A DNA stretch of 64,000 nucleotides from Impatiens glandulifera. Lineage: Eukaryota; Streptophyta; Magnoliopsida; Ericales; Balsaminaceae. The translations under genes were made by a program, and so were the position numbers. Positions within the stretch are counted from its first letter, which is position 1. Every line of letters begins with the position of its first letter. Location of the stretch: the NCBI RefSeq assembly GCF_907164915.1, contig NC_061870.1, positions 1,533,501 to 1,597,500 of the forward strand, read 5' to 3'. Shown here one piece after another: positions 20,499 to 31,881 of this stretch. Below the pieces are notes generated by a model. That model saw nothing but the letters and a program-made list of their open reading frames with translations, had not been told where the DNA came from and ran no database searches.

Positions 20499-22346
20499 AT
20501 GGGAAGCATGACCCACAGCGACAAGCCACCAATGCTAAACAGTGAAGCGTTTAGCAGTTGGAAGAAACAGATGTATTTACATCTGATCACGTTAGATGAT
20601 GAAATTAGCCGAGTCCTGAAAGAGGGACCGATCAAGATCAACAAGGAGTTAGACCAATGGACAAATGAAGATCGAAGACGGAGTAACCTGGACAACCATT
20701 GCATGAGGCACATCTATAAGGCTATAGATGATAACACCTTGAACAAGATCTCAGACTGCGATAGTGCAAAGGAAGCCTGGGAAACGATCATTCAGATCCA
20801 TAAAGGAAACAAAAGAACAAAGGTGAACAAAATCTTGGTGGCTACACAGAAATATGAAAACATCAGGATGAAACCGGGGGAAAACATGAAGGAATTTAGT
20901 AACCGGTTCACCAGTGTGGTCAACGAGTTTCAAACACTCGGAAAGAAGTATGACAACCGAGAAGTAATCATCAAAGCCTTAAGATCACTACCGAGCACTT
21001 GGGATATCAAGACCATGGTGATGAGGGAATCAAGCACCCTCGGGCAAATGAAGTTGCATGATGTGTTTGAGGATCTAAAAGCCTACGAGTTCGAGATTAA
21101 GTCTCGGATCGAAGATGAAGCATCCACATCAACCGCAACCAGAGCTTTGGTTACCGCGGTGGAACCGGCGATCCAAGTATCAACCGTTCTGGCTCCAGTC
21201 AAAAGCGCTGATCAGATCAGTGAAGATGTGATGGCGATGCTAGCTCAGAAATTTGGGAGATTCATGAAGAAAAGTCAGCCACCATCTATCAACGATTTTA
21301 ATTATAATTATGTAGATAAATCAAATAAAAGATGCTATAACTGTGACGGTTTTGGACATTTCAGGTCAGAATGCAGAAAACCAAGGAGAGACGACAGAAA
21401 ACCGGAAGGAAACTATCAAGGCAACAACTATCAAGGCAACCGGTACCAGGGTAACAACTACCAAGGGAACAACTACCGGAGAAATGATAACCAACAGAAC
21501 GACTACCGGAGAAACGATGATCAGCATGCCGACGAAGGGAAGGAGATTCAGAAAGCACTCATCGCATCCGACGGTGGAAGCGAGTGGGCGTACTCCGACA
21601 ACGAAGACAGTGAAGAAAGAGTAACATGTTTCATGGCAAACGACAAAGAGGTATTTGATTTCTCTTCTGACGAGTTTACTAAAGAAGATTTGATTTCTGC
21701 ACTCAACGAAATGGTCGCTGAGTTCAGAAACATATCTGCGTACATACCGACTCCGGTAGAATCTAAAAACGTAGAGTCAAATAGTATCATTGTTAAAACA
21801 CGTGAAACTGAAATGTATGAACCGGATGAACTATTCTTAGATAATGAGAAGACAGTTCAATCGATAACTGAAACCGATGAACGGGCACTGTATGTTACGG
21901 CTGCGTGGGAGAGATCTCGTCAAGCCGTAAAACAAATGTGTAATTATAAAAGACACCCTAAATGTAGGTTTGGTATCGGTTACGAAACAAATAAACAAAA
22001 AGAATCAAAACAATCTAACGGGATGAAACTCACAAAAGATAATCTTCCATTCATAAGATTTGTCAAGAGTTCAACAACCGAAAATGACTTAAAATCGGAA
22101 GAAGAACTTAAGTATGTAAGTCCGACTGAATCGGAAAACTGGCTTCATCCTGAGAGAAGGAAAGCCAACCGGAAACCAAACAAAACAAACAAAACTCGGC
22201 TTCAAAGAGATTCATCACAACATAAGGCATTCTTAAGCAACGATCAAAAAGTTAAGCTAAACATTATAAGAAGAAATACCGGGAAAGTGATTCGACTCAT
22301 TCAAGTCTGGATCCCAAAGGGACTAATCAACCATGGACCCAACTGA
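20499..22346 (+). CDS. Gag polyprotein, 615 aa, Sirevirus type
   Basis: The ORF is uninterrupted; the ATG at 20499 is the first after the primer site. Residues 1-200 form the copia Gag capsid region (WKKQMYLHLITLDDE, LRSLPSTWDI). A CCHC zinc knuckle CYNCDGFGHFRSEC lies at 279-292. Asn/Tyr/Gln/Gly repeats (NNYQGNRYQGNN) follow, then about 270 residues typical of long Sirevirus Gags (FDFSSDEFTKEDLI, RHPKCRFGIGY, LPFIRFVKSS). Gag would form the virus-like particle and bind genomic RNA in the cytoplasm. The stop overlaps the next ORF by 14 nt; pol lies in the +1 frame, and the same overlap occurs in the element at 44870-58641. This is the best preserved gene of the composite element. Confidence 0.9.
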   Translation: MGSMTHSDKPPMLNSEAFSSWKKQMYLHLITLDDEISRVLKEGPIKINKELDQWTNEDRRRSNLDNHCMRHIYKAIDDNTLNKISDCDSAKEAWETIIQIHKGNKRTKVNKILVATQKYENIRMKPGENMKEFSNRFTSVVNEFQTLGKKYDNREVIIKALRSLPSTWDIKTMVMRESSTLGQMKLHDVFEDLKAYEFEIKSRIEDEASTSTATRALVTAVEPAIQVSTVLAPVKSADQISEDVMAMLAQKFGRFMKKSQPPSINDFNYNYVDKSNKRCYNCDGFGHFRSECRKPRRDDRKPEGNYQGNNYQGNRYQGNNYQGNNYRRNDNQQNDYRRNDDQHADEGKEIQKALIASDGGSEWAYSDNEDSEERVTCFMANDKEVFDFSSDEFTKEDLISALNEMVAEFRNISAYIPTPVESKNVESNSIIVKTRETEMYEPDELFLDNEKTVQSITETDERALYVTAAWERSRQAVKQMCNYKRHPKCRFGIGYETNKQKESKQSNGMKLTKDNLPFIRFVKSSTTENDLKSEEELKYVSPTESENWLHPERRKANRKPNKTNKTRLQRDSSQHKAFLSNDQKVKLNIIRRNTGKVIRLIQVWIPKGLINHGPN

Positions 22347-25300
22347 ATGTGGGTACCAAAAAGGTGTAAATAATTTTCTTTTGCAGGTTAGGAGAAGCAA
22401 CCGGCTAAAGAACTCGGAATGGTATCTGGACAGCGGATGTTCAAGACATATGACCGGCAACGAAGAGCTACTAACCGACATCAAATATGAAACCGGAGCA
22501 ATCATAACATTCAGTGACAACTCGAAAGGTAAAACCGTGGGCAAGGGTAAGATTGTCCATGGTAATCTATCCATAAATAATGTATTGCTGGTAGAAGAAC
22601 TGCGTTTTAATTTGTTAAGTATAAGTCAAATGTGTGATGTGGGATACAAAGTTGAATTTCATAAAAACGCATGTTTAGTTTAAAATCAAGAAAATGATAT
22701 CCTTTTAACTAGTAACCGAATGAGAAATATTTACAAAGTTAATTGGAAAACTGATTTTGAAAAACCCGTGTGAATGATAGCCGGAAATGATCCAAACTGG
22801 CTTTGGCATAAACGGCTAAACCACTTGAATTTAAAGACAATTAACTTCATATGTTCCAAAGAACTAGTTCACGGTTTTCCAAGTGTTAAGTTTTCAAAAG
22901 ACAAAGTATGTGCTGCATGTCAAATGGGCAAACAAATAAAGTCATCTTTCAAAAGTAAAGGAAACTATCAATCTGAACGGTGTTTAGAACTTCTGCATAT
23001 GGATTTGTTTGGTCCGGTTAAAGTAACTAGTTTAGGAGGCATGCATTATACTATGGTAGTTATTGATGACTATTCTAAATTTACTTCGGTAACATTTCTA
23101 GCTTCTAAAAATCAAGCAACTCCAAACCTGATCAAACTGATTTTAAGAATACAAAATGAAAAATCTATTCGAGTAAACAAAATCAGAAGTGATAGAGGAA
23201 CTGAGTTTATAAACAACAATTTAACAACTTTTCTTGATGATTCCGGTATTAGACACGAGTTGTGTAGTGCCAGAACTCCTCAACAAAACGGCCTGGCTGA
23301 GAGAAGAAACCGAACTCTCAAGGAAGTCCCAAGGTCAATGATAGCTGATTCGGGCATTGCTCAAAAGTTTTGGGCTGAAGCTATCAACACTGCATGCTAT
23401 ACACAAAACCGATCTTTAGTAACTAAACGATTTTCCAAAACCCCTTTTGAAATATACTATGATCGAATTTCAAGCATACGGTATTTCCGAATTTTTGGTA
23501 GCAAATGTTTTGTTCACAACAACGACAAGAATTACTTGACCGCTTTTGATGCTAAATCCGATGAGGGAATAATGTTGGGATATTTAGCTGTAAGTAAAGC
23601 CTACATGATATATATTACTAGGACTTTAATAGTTGAAGAAACCGCACACGTTGTTTTCGATGAATCGGTTGAACGAAACACTGCATTACCCTTCGACCTT
23701 CACAACAGAATGAAAAATTTTAATATCTATTCTGATGATGAAGACGAGGTTCCGGTTTTTAGACGATTTGTCAAGGACCAAGCGGTTGATGCTGAACCTC
23801 AGCCTGATCAAGTTGCCTTACCGTAGAAAGTTGACTCTTCAGTTTCTACTGAAGAAATCGGTCGGTCTGACTCTGTTCAACCTACCGATCAGTCTAACCT
23901 TGATCAGCCAACCGAAAGCTTGATAGACACGTCTCGGATAAACATCAGAAAGAACAAAAATCATCCTCTTGAACTAGTAATAGGTAACATATCCTCACCC
24001 GTCCGAACTAGGCAACAAAATTTGGAACACTATGAAAACTCAGCTTTCATATCACAAATTGAGCCGGAAAAGGTGGATGAAGCATTATCAGATCCCGATT
24101 GGATACTAGCAATGCAAGAGGAATTAAACGAGTTTGAGAGAAATAAAGTCTGGTACCTAGTTCCTAGACCGAAAAATAAACCGGTTATAGGAACAAGATG
24201 GGTATTCAGAAATAAACTCAATAAAGACGGTTTAGTTACGAGGAACAAAGCCCAGTTAGTGGCTCAAGGCTATAAACATGAAGAAGGCATTGATTTTGAA
24301 GAATCATTTGACCCTGTAGCTAGACTTGAGGCCATTCGAATATTTTTAGCATATGCAGCTTTTAAAAATTTCAAAGTCTTTCAAATGAATGTTAAAAGTG
24401 CTTTTTTAAATGGTAAAGTAAATGAAGAGGTATATGTTAATCAACCTCCAGGTTTCAAAAATCCAGAACACGAAAATCATGTTTACCGGCTGAATAAAGC
24501 CCTTTACGGTTTGAAACAAGCTCCAAGAGCTTGGTATGACACTTTGACACAATTTTTATTTGATCACAAATTTACAATAGGTTCGGTAGACAAAACACTT
24601 TTCAAATTTGAAAGGAAGGAACAAATCTTACTTGTTCAGATTTATGTTGATGATATCATATTCGGATCAACCGATCCAAAATTATGTGACAAGTTTTCGA
24701 AAATGATGACTGATAGATTTCAAATGAGTATGATGGGAGAATTGACTTTCTTTCTAGGACTTCAGGTTAAGCAGATTGAAGCCGGAACCTTCATAAGTCA
24801 AACGAAGTACACAGCCGAATTGTTGAAGAAATTTGGGATGGATACATGTGCCGAAGCGGCTACGCCAATGAGTCCTTCAGTAAAGCTAGACAAAGATGAT
24901 GATGGTCAAGTAGTTGACATCACAGCCTATCGAGGAATGATCGGATCACTGCTATATCTCACAGCCAGCCGACCTGACATTCTGTTTGCGGTCGGAGTGT
25001 GCGGAAGGTTCCAAGCAAATCCAAAGCAATCTCACTATACGGCGGCCAAAAGAATTCTAAAATATCTAAAGGGAACTCAAGAAGTGGGACTTTGGTACCC
25101 AAAAGACTCAAGTTTCAATCTTATAAGCTACTCAGATGCCGATTACGTAGGATGCAAAATCGATAGAAAAAGCACAAGTGGAACCTGTCAGTTTCTGGGT
25201 GACCGGTTAGTCACTTGGAGCAGCAAGAAACAAACATCTGTTGCAACATCAACCGCAGAGACAGAGTACATAGCGGCTGGAAGCTGCTGTGCACAACTTC

Positions 25301-25599
25301 TCTGGATCCAACAGCAACTAAGGGACTTCGGGATAGAAGCCAAGGAATCTCCAATCTTCTGTGACAACACCAGCGCCATAGCGATTACATACAATCCGGT
25401 GTTGCACTCAAGAACAAAGCATATTGATATTCGACACCATTTCATTCGGGAGCACGTTCAAGAGAAACACATCCGGCTGGAATATGTCTCAACCGAGCAA
25501 CAAGTAGCGGATATATTTACAAAACCGCTACAGGAAGCTAAGTTTTCTCACTTTCGAAATATTTTGGGACTTACTAATCTTAATCAATTGATATCATGA
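22333..25599 (+). pseudogene. Pol polyprotein: protease, integrase, RT, RNase H (3 stops)
   Basis: A single frame of about 1089 codons in copia order, interrupted by TAA (22681), TGA (22771) and TAG (23824). Protease: WYLDSGCSRHMTG. Integrase: HHCC finger (HKRLNHLN, CAACQMGK), catalytic Asp residues in MDLFGP and VIDDYS, Glu in NGLAERRNRTLKE. Reverse transcriptase: [14 protein letters not shown] region and YVDDIIFG. RNase [29 protein letters not shown], ending near [14 protein letters not shown]. Integrase before RT makes it Ty1/copia. The start ATGGACCCA overlaps the end of gag by 14 nt in the +1 frame. The scattered stops mean no full-length Pol, though the RT/RNase H segment (23920-25599) is open. 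Confidence 0.92.
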
Positions 25600-26300
25600 T
25601 TATGCATGCATGTATAAAACCGGGATATGTGTTCAGGGAGAAGCTCTCACTTCTCAAACCATATTCAAATAGGCCATTGATAAATCAAAAATGCTAACCG
25701 GGAGGAAGTTTCCGGTTATGCCCGATTATTTCATAATTTCAAATCACATGTATATTTATTATACGGTTGAAATAACCAGGTTGAAGTAGATATAATAAAT
25801 CCAAAGTTGAACAAAGGTTGACATAAATCAACCTTTCTTCACAATCGGAACAAAATATCCTACTAAAACCAGTCATGGAAAACCGCTTAGTACAAATGCA
25901 TTCTGGTCTGATAGAATGAACCTCTCCGGCTAACCTGGGATGACTGACTGAGTTTTTATGCATATTTTGAAAAATGAAGCCTGTAATAAATAAAAATAAG
26001 TCTACCACAATCGAGATGACGACATGTGTCCATCATCAAGAGAGGAAGACTCACATCTTGTCAATAGATATTTGTCATCATTATTATCTTGGTAATAATT
26101 AGATTTCATCTTGGAAATAAACTTTAGTTACTTCAACAAGTTAAAGTCTATTAAATGACTGATGACATCATCAAGCATGCTTAAAACTCATTAATCTAGC
26201 TGAACCCATGGCTATATAAACCACCCTTAAAACTCTCACAAAACTTCACAAGATCACTATTCACAAGTATCACTCTTGAGATAAACTCTCTCTCAAGAAC
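25600..26300 (+). promoter_or_regulatory. Spacer after pol with putative promoter of ORF A
   Basis: There is no coding signal. Near the end, TATATAAA (26213-26220) in the context GGCTATATAAACCACCC is followed by a C/A- and CT-rich leader (CTCTCTCAAG) and the ATG of ORF A at 26301, about 80 bp downstream. This looks like a normal plant core promoter. Confidence 0.5.
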
Positions 26301-27038
26301 ATGAACACCAACTCCTTAGCAAAGAAGATTCTATTGGAAGATTTTAACTCAATCTACCAATATGAAGATCATGAAGTCAAAGAAATGTTCTTAGCCGTAG
26401 AAAGAAGCGGACTAAGAAGCTTCCTCGAAAACAGATTCATTCTTGACTACCTAGTAGTCGAAGAATTCTTTCAAACCGGAAAAGAAGTGCATCGAGATAT
26501 CATCGTTGCACAAGTCTACGGTCAGAAGTTCTTATTCAGCGAGACGGATTTCGCTGTATACTGCGGTTTGCCCAATGAAGGGGTAACCGACTTAACATAC
26601 TCCCCGGTGACCATGGAAGAGATGTGTCGCCGGTTCTCAGGATCTGACATCCCGGTTAAACCCTGGGGTGCTAAAAGTCAACTTTCTCATAAGTACCAGC
26701 TTCTCTGTGAGATTCTGGGAAAGTCCGTTTTGGGCAGAGAGAAAAATTACTATTACACTCAAAGGCTCTTCGAGATGATGATCGCTGTAACGGTTGGGAC
26801 ACCGGTTAACTGGTCCTAGATCATCTTCAGCAACCTGAAGAAGATGCTCCTCTCCAACAAAACCGGCTACGCTCCTCAGCTAAGCGGTTTCTGTGCAAGT
26901 CTGGACATCTACTCCGGACCTTTCGTAACCCTCCATCCAAGGCATGTGCTCACCAAGGAAAGAGTACAAGAGATGATCGACCGGTGGGAAGCAGTCAAAG
27001 CTAGAAGAAATCAAGCGGCTGAGTCATCCAACGTCTAG
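26301..27038 (+). pseudogene. Post-pol ORF A, cargo-domain protein (one TAG)
   Basis: The frame has 246 codons with one in-frame TAG (26817-26819, after VNWS). It aligns with ORF A of the other family (50906-51661) and with the N-terminal ~200 residues of ORFs B and C. Shared features are a start DFNSIYQYEDHE, an EFF motif, FSETDFAVYCGLPNEGVTDL (about 78-97), a mid-protein LSHKYQLL helix and VNWS (about 169). The last ~70 residues are basic and charged. No signal peptide, membrane helix or known catalytic motif is seen, so it is unlike an envelope protein. Function unknown; distant similarity to the putative plant transposon protein domain is possible but was not tested. Confidence 0.7.
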
Positions 27039-27479
27039 TCTATCTTTTCCTCTATCCAATTTTATTTTCTTTCCAAAACCGGTAATTTTGCTGTACTACC
27101 AGTTTTGCACCTCAATTATGAATCACATTTCCCTTCCTCTTTTATCCAAAATCTAAAGTCATAAATGTCCAAAATATTCAATGTGCCGTATCAAAATAAA
27201 ATCAGACCACTCTTGGAAACACAAATATTCATTCTCAATAAGCATGCCTGACTTGATTAGACAAGACATGCCTTTATTCTCTTGGAAAATCACAAAGACA
27301 TTAATGACTAGACATAAACGGCTAGATTTTTTCAAATACTCTCATTAAATGCTCTCAACCATTTCAAGCTATAAAATGGGACTCATTCCTCCATTTTCAA
27401 AACACACCTCCTGCATTCCTTCTCTCTAAAACTTGAAAGTTCAGAAAATCTTTCTAAACATCCCACACTACTCATCATC
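27039..27479 (+). promoter_or_regulatory. Spacer A-B with putative promoter of ORF B
   Basis: Non-coding. TATAAAA (27370-27376) in CAAGCTATAAAATGGG lies about 105 bp before the ORF B ATG, followed by a leader with CTCCTGCATTCCTTCTCTCT. The layout is the same as for ORFs A and C. Confidence 0.5.
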
Positions 27480-28260
27480 ATGTCTGCTGAACTCAGAAAT
27501 ACCCTTATCGTCGACTTTGAAGACATCAAAGATAGTGCATACTATGAATGTATTTTTCAGCATATCATAGATTCAGGACTCCAAGGCTTTCTTAAAGGTT
27601 CAGACACTATCCTCGTGGAGGAGGTGTGTGAATTCTTCAACAACGGTCATATCCTAGATGATGGTAGCATCCGCACCATCGTCGACGGTCAATTCCTTCA
27701 GTTCACCGAAGAGGAATTCGCTAACTTCTTTCACCTTCCAACCGAAGGCTTTTCGGACATCCCAACGCCATGGTCTTCTCCTAGGGTTTCTCCTACCGGC
27801 TAAGGAAGACTTCTTCCAGATCTTCTCTTCTTCCTACGCTCCGATCAAGGACTTTGGAAAGAAAGAAACCCTCGCTCCTCACTACCAAGTCCAGCATGAC
27901 TTGGTTCACAGGTCTATCATGGGCCAAATGCCTAATCAGAACTACAACCGGGAGGCATTTGACATCATGATAGCCATCATTCGAAACTCGTCGATCAACT
28001 GGGCAACCTACCTCTTCAACAAACTGAAGCGGCTCATGACCGCTGCAAGGGGAAGGACCAGCTTCGCTCCTCAAATCACCCGGTTCCTGATGTCTAAACG
28101 TCGCAACCTTGGAACCGGTGTTCCGGTTGGACCATCCAACACTATCACCATACTTATGATCCACCGGTGGATAACAAGAATTGAGGAACGATCACCTGAA
28201 AACACCATGGAAAAGTGGTACGAAAGGAGGATGGAAGGGGGATGGTTCACAGAAGACTAA
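27480..28260 (+). pseudogene. Post-pol ORF B, cargo-domain protein (frameshift)
   Basis: Two overlapping frames form one gene: 27480 to about 27770 and then the next frame to 28260. Residues run from IVDFEDIKDSAYYECIFQHI through VEEVCEFFNNG, FTEEEFANFFHLPTEGFSD and, after the frameshift, a QHDLVHRSIMGQMPNQNYN block, SSINWATYLFNKL and a basic C-terminus. The intact counterpart is 49680-50384 on the minus strand. The gene consists of little more than the cargo domain, with no coiled-coil tail. The frameshift lies soon after FSDIP. Function unknown. Confidence 0.68.
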
Positions 28261-28772
28261 ATGTTTTTTTCTTTTTCCGGTTTTTGGTCATTTTGTTGTA
28301 CGACCAAAACCGATCAATGTTCACCATTTCCTTTATTTATGAAATATTTAAATCCTCAAAGTCTCCGGTTTTCATTCATATCTATCCTTCCGGTTTCACA
28401 AGCTTATACACAAAAAAACTTAAAGTTAACTTAAACAATTCATGTTAACAAGTCTTCAAGTAAAACCGGAACCTCGAGCAAAAGTGAAAAGTTTGAAAAA
28501 CTTAACCGCCCACGGTTTTACCTCCCAAAATTTACCACCCATGGGTTTTCCGCATTTACCGCCGAAAGTTACTGCAGTAACTTTTGGAGGGAAAGTTGGC
28601 GCCAAAAACATCAAATGACGGTTCGTCTTCCAACCGTTCCGAACCGCCATCTATATAAGATCATATCATCTCATTTGACACTTGTGCTTTCTCTCTCTAC
28701 AAATCTTTAGATCTTCAAAGCTTTCTTCTCTCGAATCTTCATCGTTCTTTATCCTCTCTTCTCAAAATTATC
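28261..28772 (+). promoter_or_regulatory. Spacer B-C with putative promoter of ORF C
   Basis: Non-coding. TATATAA (28652-28658) in CATCTATATAAGATC lies about 115 bp before the ATG of ORF C and is followed by a CT-rich leader (GCTTTCTCTCTCTACA). GGTTTTACC and similar GC-richer boxes occur near 28500-28620. Confidence 0.5.
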
Positions 28773-31657
28773 ATGGATCTAAGCAAAGCTCCTTTCCAAT
28801 GGATGTTGCAAGTGGATTTCGCGGATATTGATGAACATGCCGACGACAAAAACAAGACTGTTCTTCAACTTCTGAGAGATTTTGGGTTGGAGAAATTTCT
28901 ATCGGGTCCGTTCACCATTTATCCGGCGGCGGTGACGGAGTTCCTGGCGACGGCGACGCTCGCGAAGAGGAAGGTCTCCGCCACAGTCAACGGGAAGGCT
29001 ATTCTAATCACCGAAGAGTTATTTGCTGAAGCTCTCGGTCTGCCCAACACCGGTCTGGACCTAAAGATTGACCTAACCGCTGCAGAATCAAACGCTTCCC
29101 GGTTAGTGGTTTCTTTCTCAGATCAGGACCTGGTGATCCACTCTAGCCGGAGGAATAAGCTAAAACCGGAATACAGATGGTTGCTGACTGTCATCGCCCG
29201 CTCAATCCAGGGAAGAGGAGGCAACTTTGACAATCTGACTAAACTTAAACTCAGAATGTTGTTGGCCATTGTCCGCAGTGACAATGTGGACTGGGGATAC
29301 GCTATTTTCGAAGAATTTTGCCAGATGGTGATCAAGAAGGATGGCCGGGTTCAGGCCTTTGCAATGCAGATCGTCAAAATCCTTGAGTTCCTTAATGTGG
29401 AATTGGGTGAAGGTAAACCGCTTCCAATCACCAATATCCTCGACTCAGAGTCAATGATCGAGAAACCGGAGAAGGCGATCAAACCCAAATCCTCAAGAAC
29501 AAAGTCGTCCAAAGGGACCAGTTCCTCGGCTCCGCTGAAGAAGAAATCAAGCAGAAGAAACCGGCAAGAAAAGCGGTTGAAACCGAACCCCCACAAGAAC
29601 CCAAGAGGAGGAAGAAGGTGGCTGCAAGAAAGAGTTCCAACATACCGGCGGACTCCGAGAAAACTCTTTCCTCGGATAATCCACCAGAAAGAACCGCAGA
29701 CGTCTTTCAACCCATTCCCATCAACACCGTCGTTCCTACCCCCTTTCCGTCTAATTCTCCAAGGCAAACCGAATCCTCGGGGAGCCAAGAAAACAAGTCA
29801 GTCTCCAAGGAGGAAGCAGAGGTAAGCGTTCACTCTGAAACCTCCAAGTCACCTAGCAAACAAATTGACGAGGTAATAGCCAACGTGGGTTTAAACACCT
29901 CTGAAGCAATTGAGGATGCTATCCAAGATATCGCAAAGGAAACCGAAGAGGACGACGTGTCAAGTCGTCGCAAGCCAGTTGATCAGGTTGAGATACTTGA
30001 TCAGAGTGAAGCACAACTGGTCGAAGAAACGGCCAAAACAGCAGACATTACACCTCCGGTTCTAGAGGGTAATCTTGAAGAACAGAAACCATCCGGTTCT
30101 GCAGGAGGCAAGACAGCTCCAGAAAACCAATCGGCTCAAGATGGGCCATCTGACTCAGCCACAATACCTGAAGGTTCTGTTCAGGTCAACAAAGGCAAAG
30201 GGGTTCTTATCGAAGATTCAACGGTATCAGGTAAAGATACACCGCAAACCGGTCCTCAACCAGAAGTCATAACCGGGGACGAGGTTACTTTTACCGCAGA
30301 GCAAGAAGATAAAGTATTCGATGAACTTCTCAAGGACATGAACAAGGGTGCAAGTGACGCATTAGCTCCATACTTCATGTGGGTGAAGCTCAGGTGTGAG
30401 ACAAAGTTATCCGACATGGTTCCAGGTCTAGGTGGCAACAAACATTGGGACAGGCTCGTCAGGCTGGAAGAGAGGGCCCTCCAATTAGCTCACATCGATC
30501 TCATCCAACCAGCGTTCAGTAAAACCGCAGTACTTCTTGAAAATGCTCGGTTACAAGTAGTGGAGAATGCCTTTCAAGAAACTAAAGGAGCGACGCTAAA
30601 TCCGATTAAAATGAGAATGGCCGAACGGTTCATTGCGGTGCGAGAAAAGATCATACAAAATCTCGATCTTTTTGACATGCAGTGGAGGCAAGGTTGTCGA
30701 AGCCAACTCAACAATGCTGACCTATATCAAAGTAAGCCATACTATGCGGTTGGTGAGACATCCGGAACGACGGAAAACCAGGAACAAAACACTTCTCAAA
30801 CCGCTAAAGCTTCGGAAATCGATCAAATTAAGCAAGCGGTGGTTGATACAGTTGATTCATGCCTTGGAGGATATAAAACCGCAACCGATGAGAGGATTGC
30901 AACGGCTGAAGTTAATTTGTCAAACTCTATCAGGTCCATGATAGATACGGCTATGCAGACCTCAGTCAAAACCTTGATCGCCGAGTCCATCCAAACCGCA
31001 ACCGCTCCATTATTAGACATGCTGCAGGCAATGGCCATTCAAATTGGGGAGATGTCCAAAGTTCAAGTCAGCAAAACTCAAACGCAAATCGAATCGGATG
31101 CTAAAACCGCTAAAAGGCTGCAAGAGGAAGAAATGGAAAGGATACGGTTGCAGAAGGAGATTGAAGACAAAGACTATGAGTTTGCCCAGAAGTGCAACGA
31201 GGAGGAACAGGCCAACATCCAGAAACTCCCACCGGTTCAACCGTCCCATTCAATGAACACAAGGAATAAGAAGAAACGAAGCGCGGTTGTAAACGTAATT
31301 AAGCGGGCCGAACAAAGAGCTGTTGTACCAATCGCGTTAAATGTGCAACCGCTTGATGAAGAAGAAGAAGAAGATGCTGAGGAACTTAGCCAGCGGAAGA
31401 GAAGGGCAACTGAAGGCTCAACCGCAACTCCAAGCTTCAGACCAACTATTGCTCCACTGCGTCCTCCACTAAAACCGGTCTGTGCCAATTTTGGGTTCAG
31501 CAAAAAGACTCCAAGCCACTCAAGTGTATGGACCGGAATGCTGATTGACGCTGCAAGACGCGACAGGGAGTGGAAGGCAAGAGAAGAGGAAGAAAGAAGG
31601 CAGCGTGAGAAAGAACTTGAAAAAGAGCTTCACAAGGGGGGACCATCCAAGCCTTAA
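28773..31657 (+). pseudogene. Post-pol ORF C, long cargo-domain/coiled-coil protein (frameshift)
   Basis: About 960 codons in two frames. The first frame (28773 to about 29540) holds the cargo domain: DFADIDEHADDKNK, TEELFAEALGLPNTG (about 88-102), DNVDWGYAIFEEF. After about 29540 the second frame continues to TAA 31655-31657. Comparison with the second copy at 33206-35623 shows one missing base in the context GCTCCG|CTGAAG. The remainder is Ser/Lys-rich, then acidic, then a predicted coiled coil with ESIQTATAPLLDMLQAM, a Glu/Arg-rich helix and a tail ending HKGGPSKP. No transmembrane segment is seen. Function unknown. Its C-terminal half is quite unlike ORF C of the other family, although the N-terminal domains match. 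Confidence 0.72.
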
Positions 31658-31881
31658 TCTCTCTTTATTTCTGTCAAAACAATTTATGTTTAATTATGAC
31701 TCGGAACTTTGTTATTTTATTTTTCTGGTAGTTTCAACATACATTTTTGAAAAATCAAACACATGCTTTTAAAACATTTTCTTCCAACAGAAAACAATTA
31801 AAACGCTAAACAAGCTTTTCAAAACCGGCCACTCATTACAAGTTTTGAATATTTATTCTAAATAATCAAAAAGGGAGAAAT
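31658..31881 (+). repeat. PPT region before LTR2
   Basis: ATCAAAAAGGGAGAAAT ends at 31881, directly before TGATAG. A second copy (AAAAAGAGAGAAAT) sits 90 bp further on, inside LTR2, within a tandem unit containing AAGTTTTGAATATTTATTC. Confidence 0.8.

Noticed and set aside
26301..31657. Post-pol ORFs as retroviral envelope genes
   Set aside because: No signal peptide, fusion peptide or membrane helix is visible in any of the six copies; the long copy is charged coiled coil with a nuclear-type tail.
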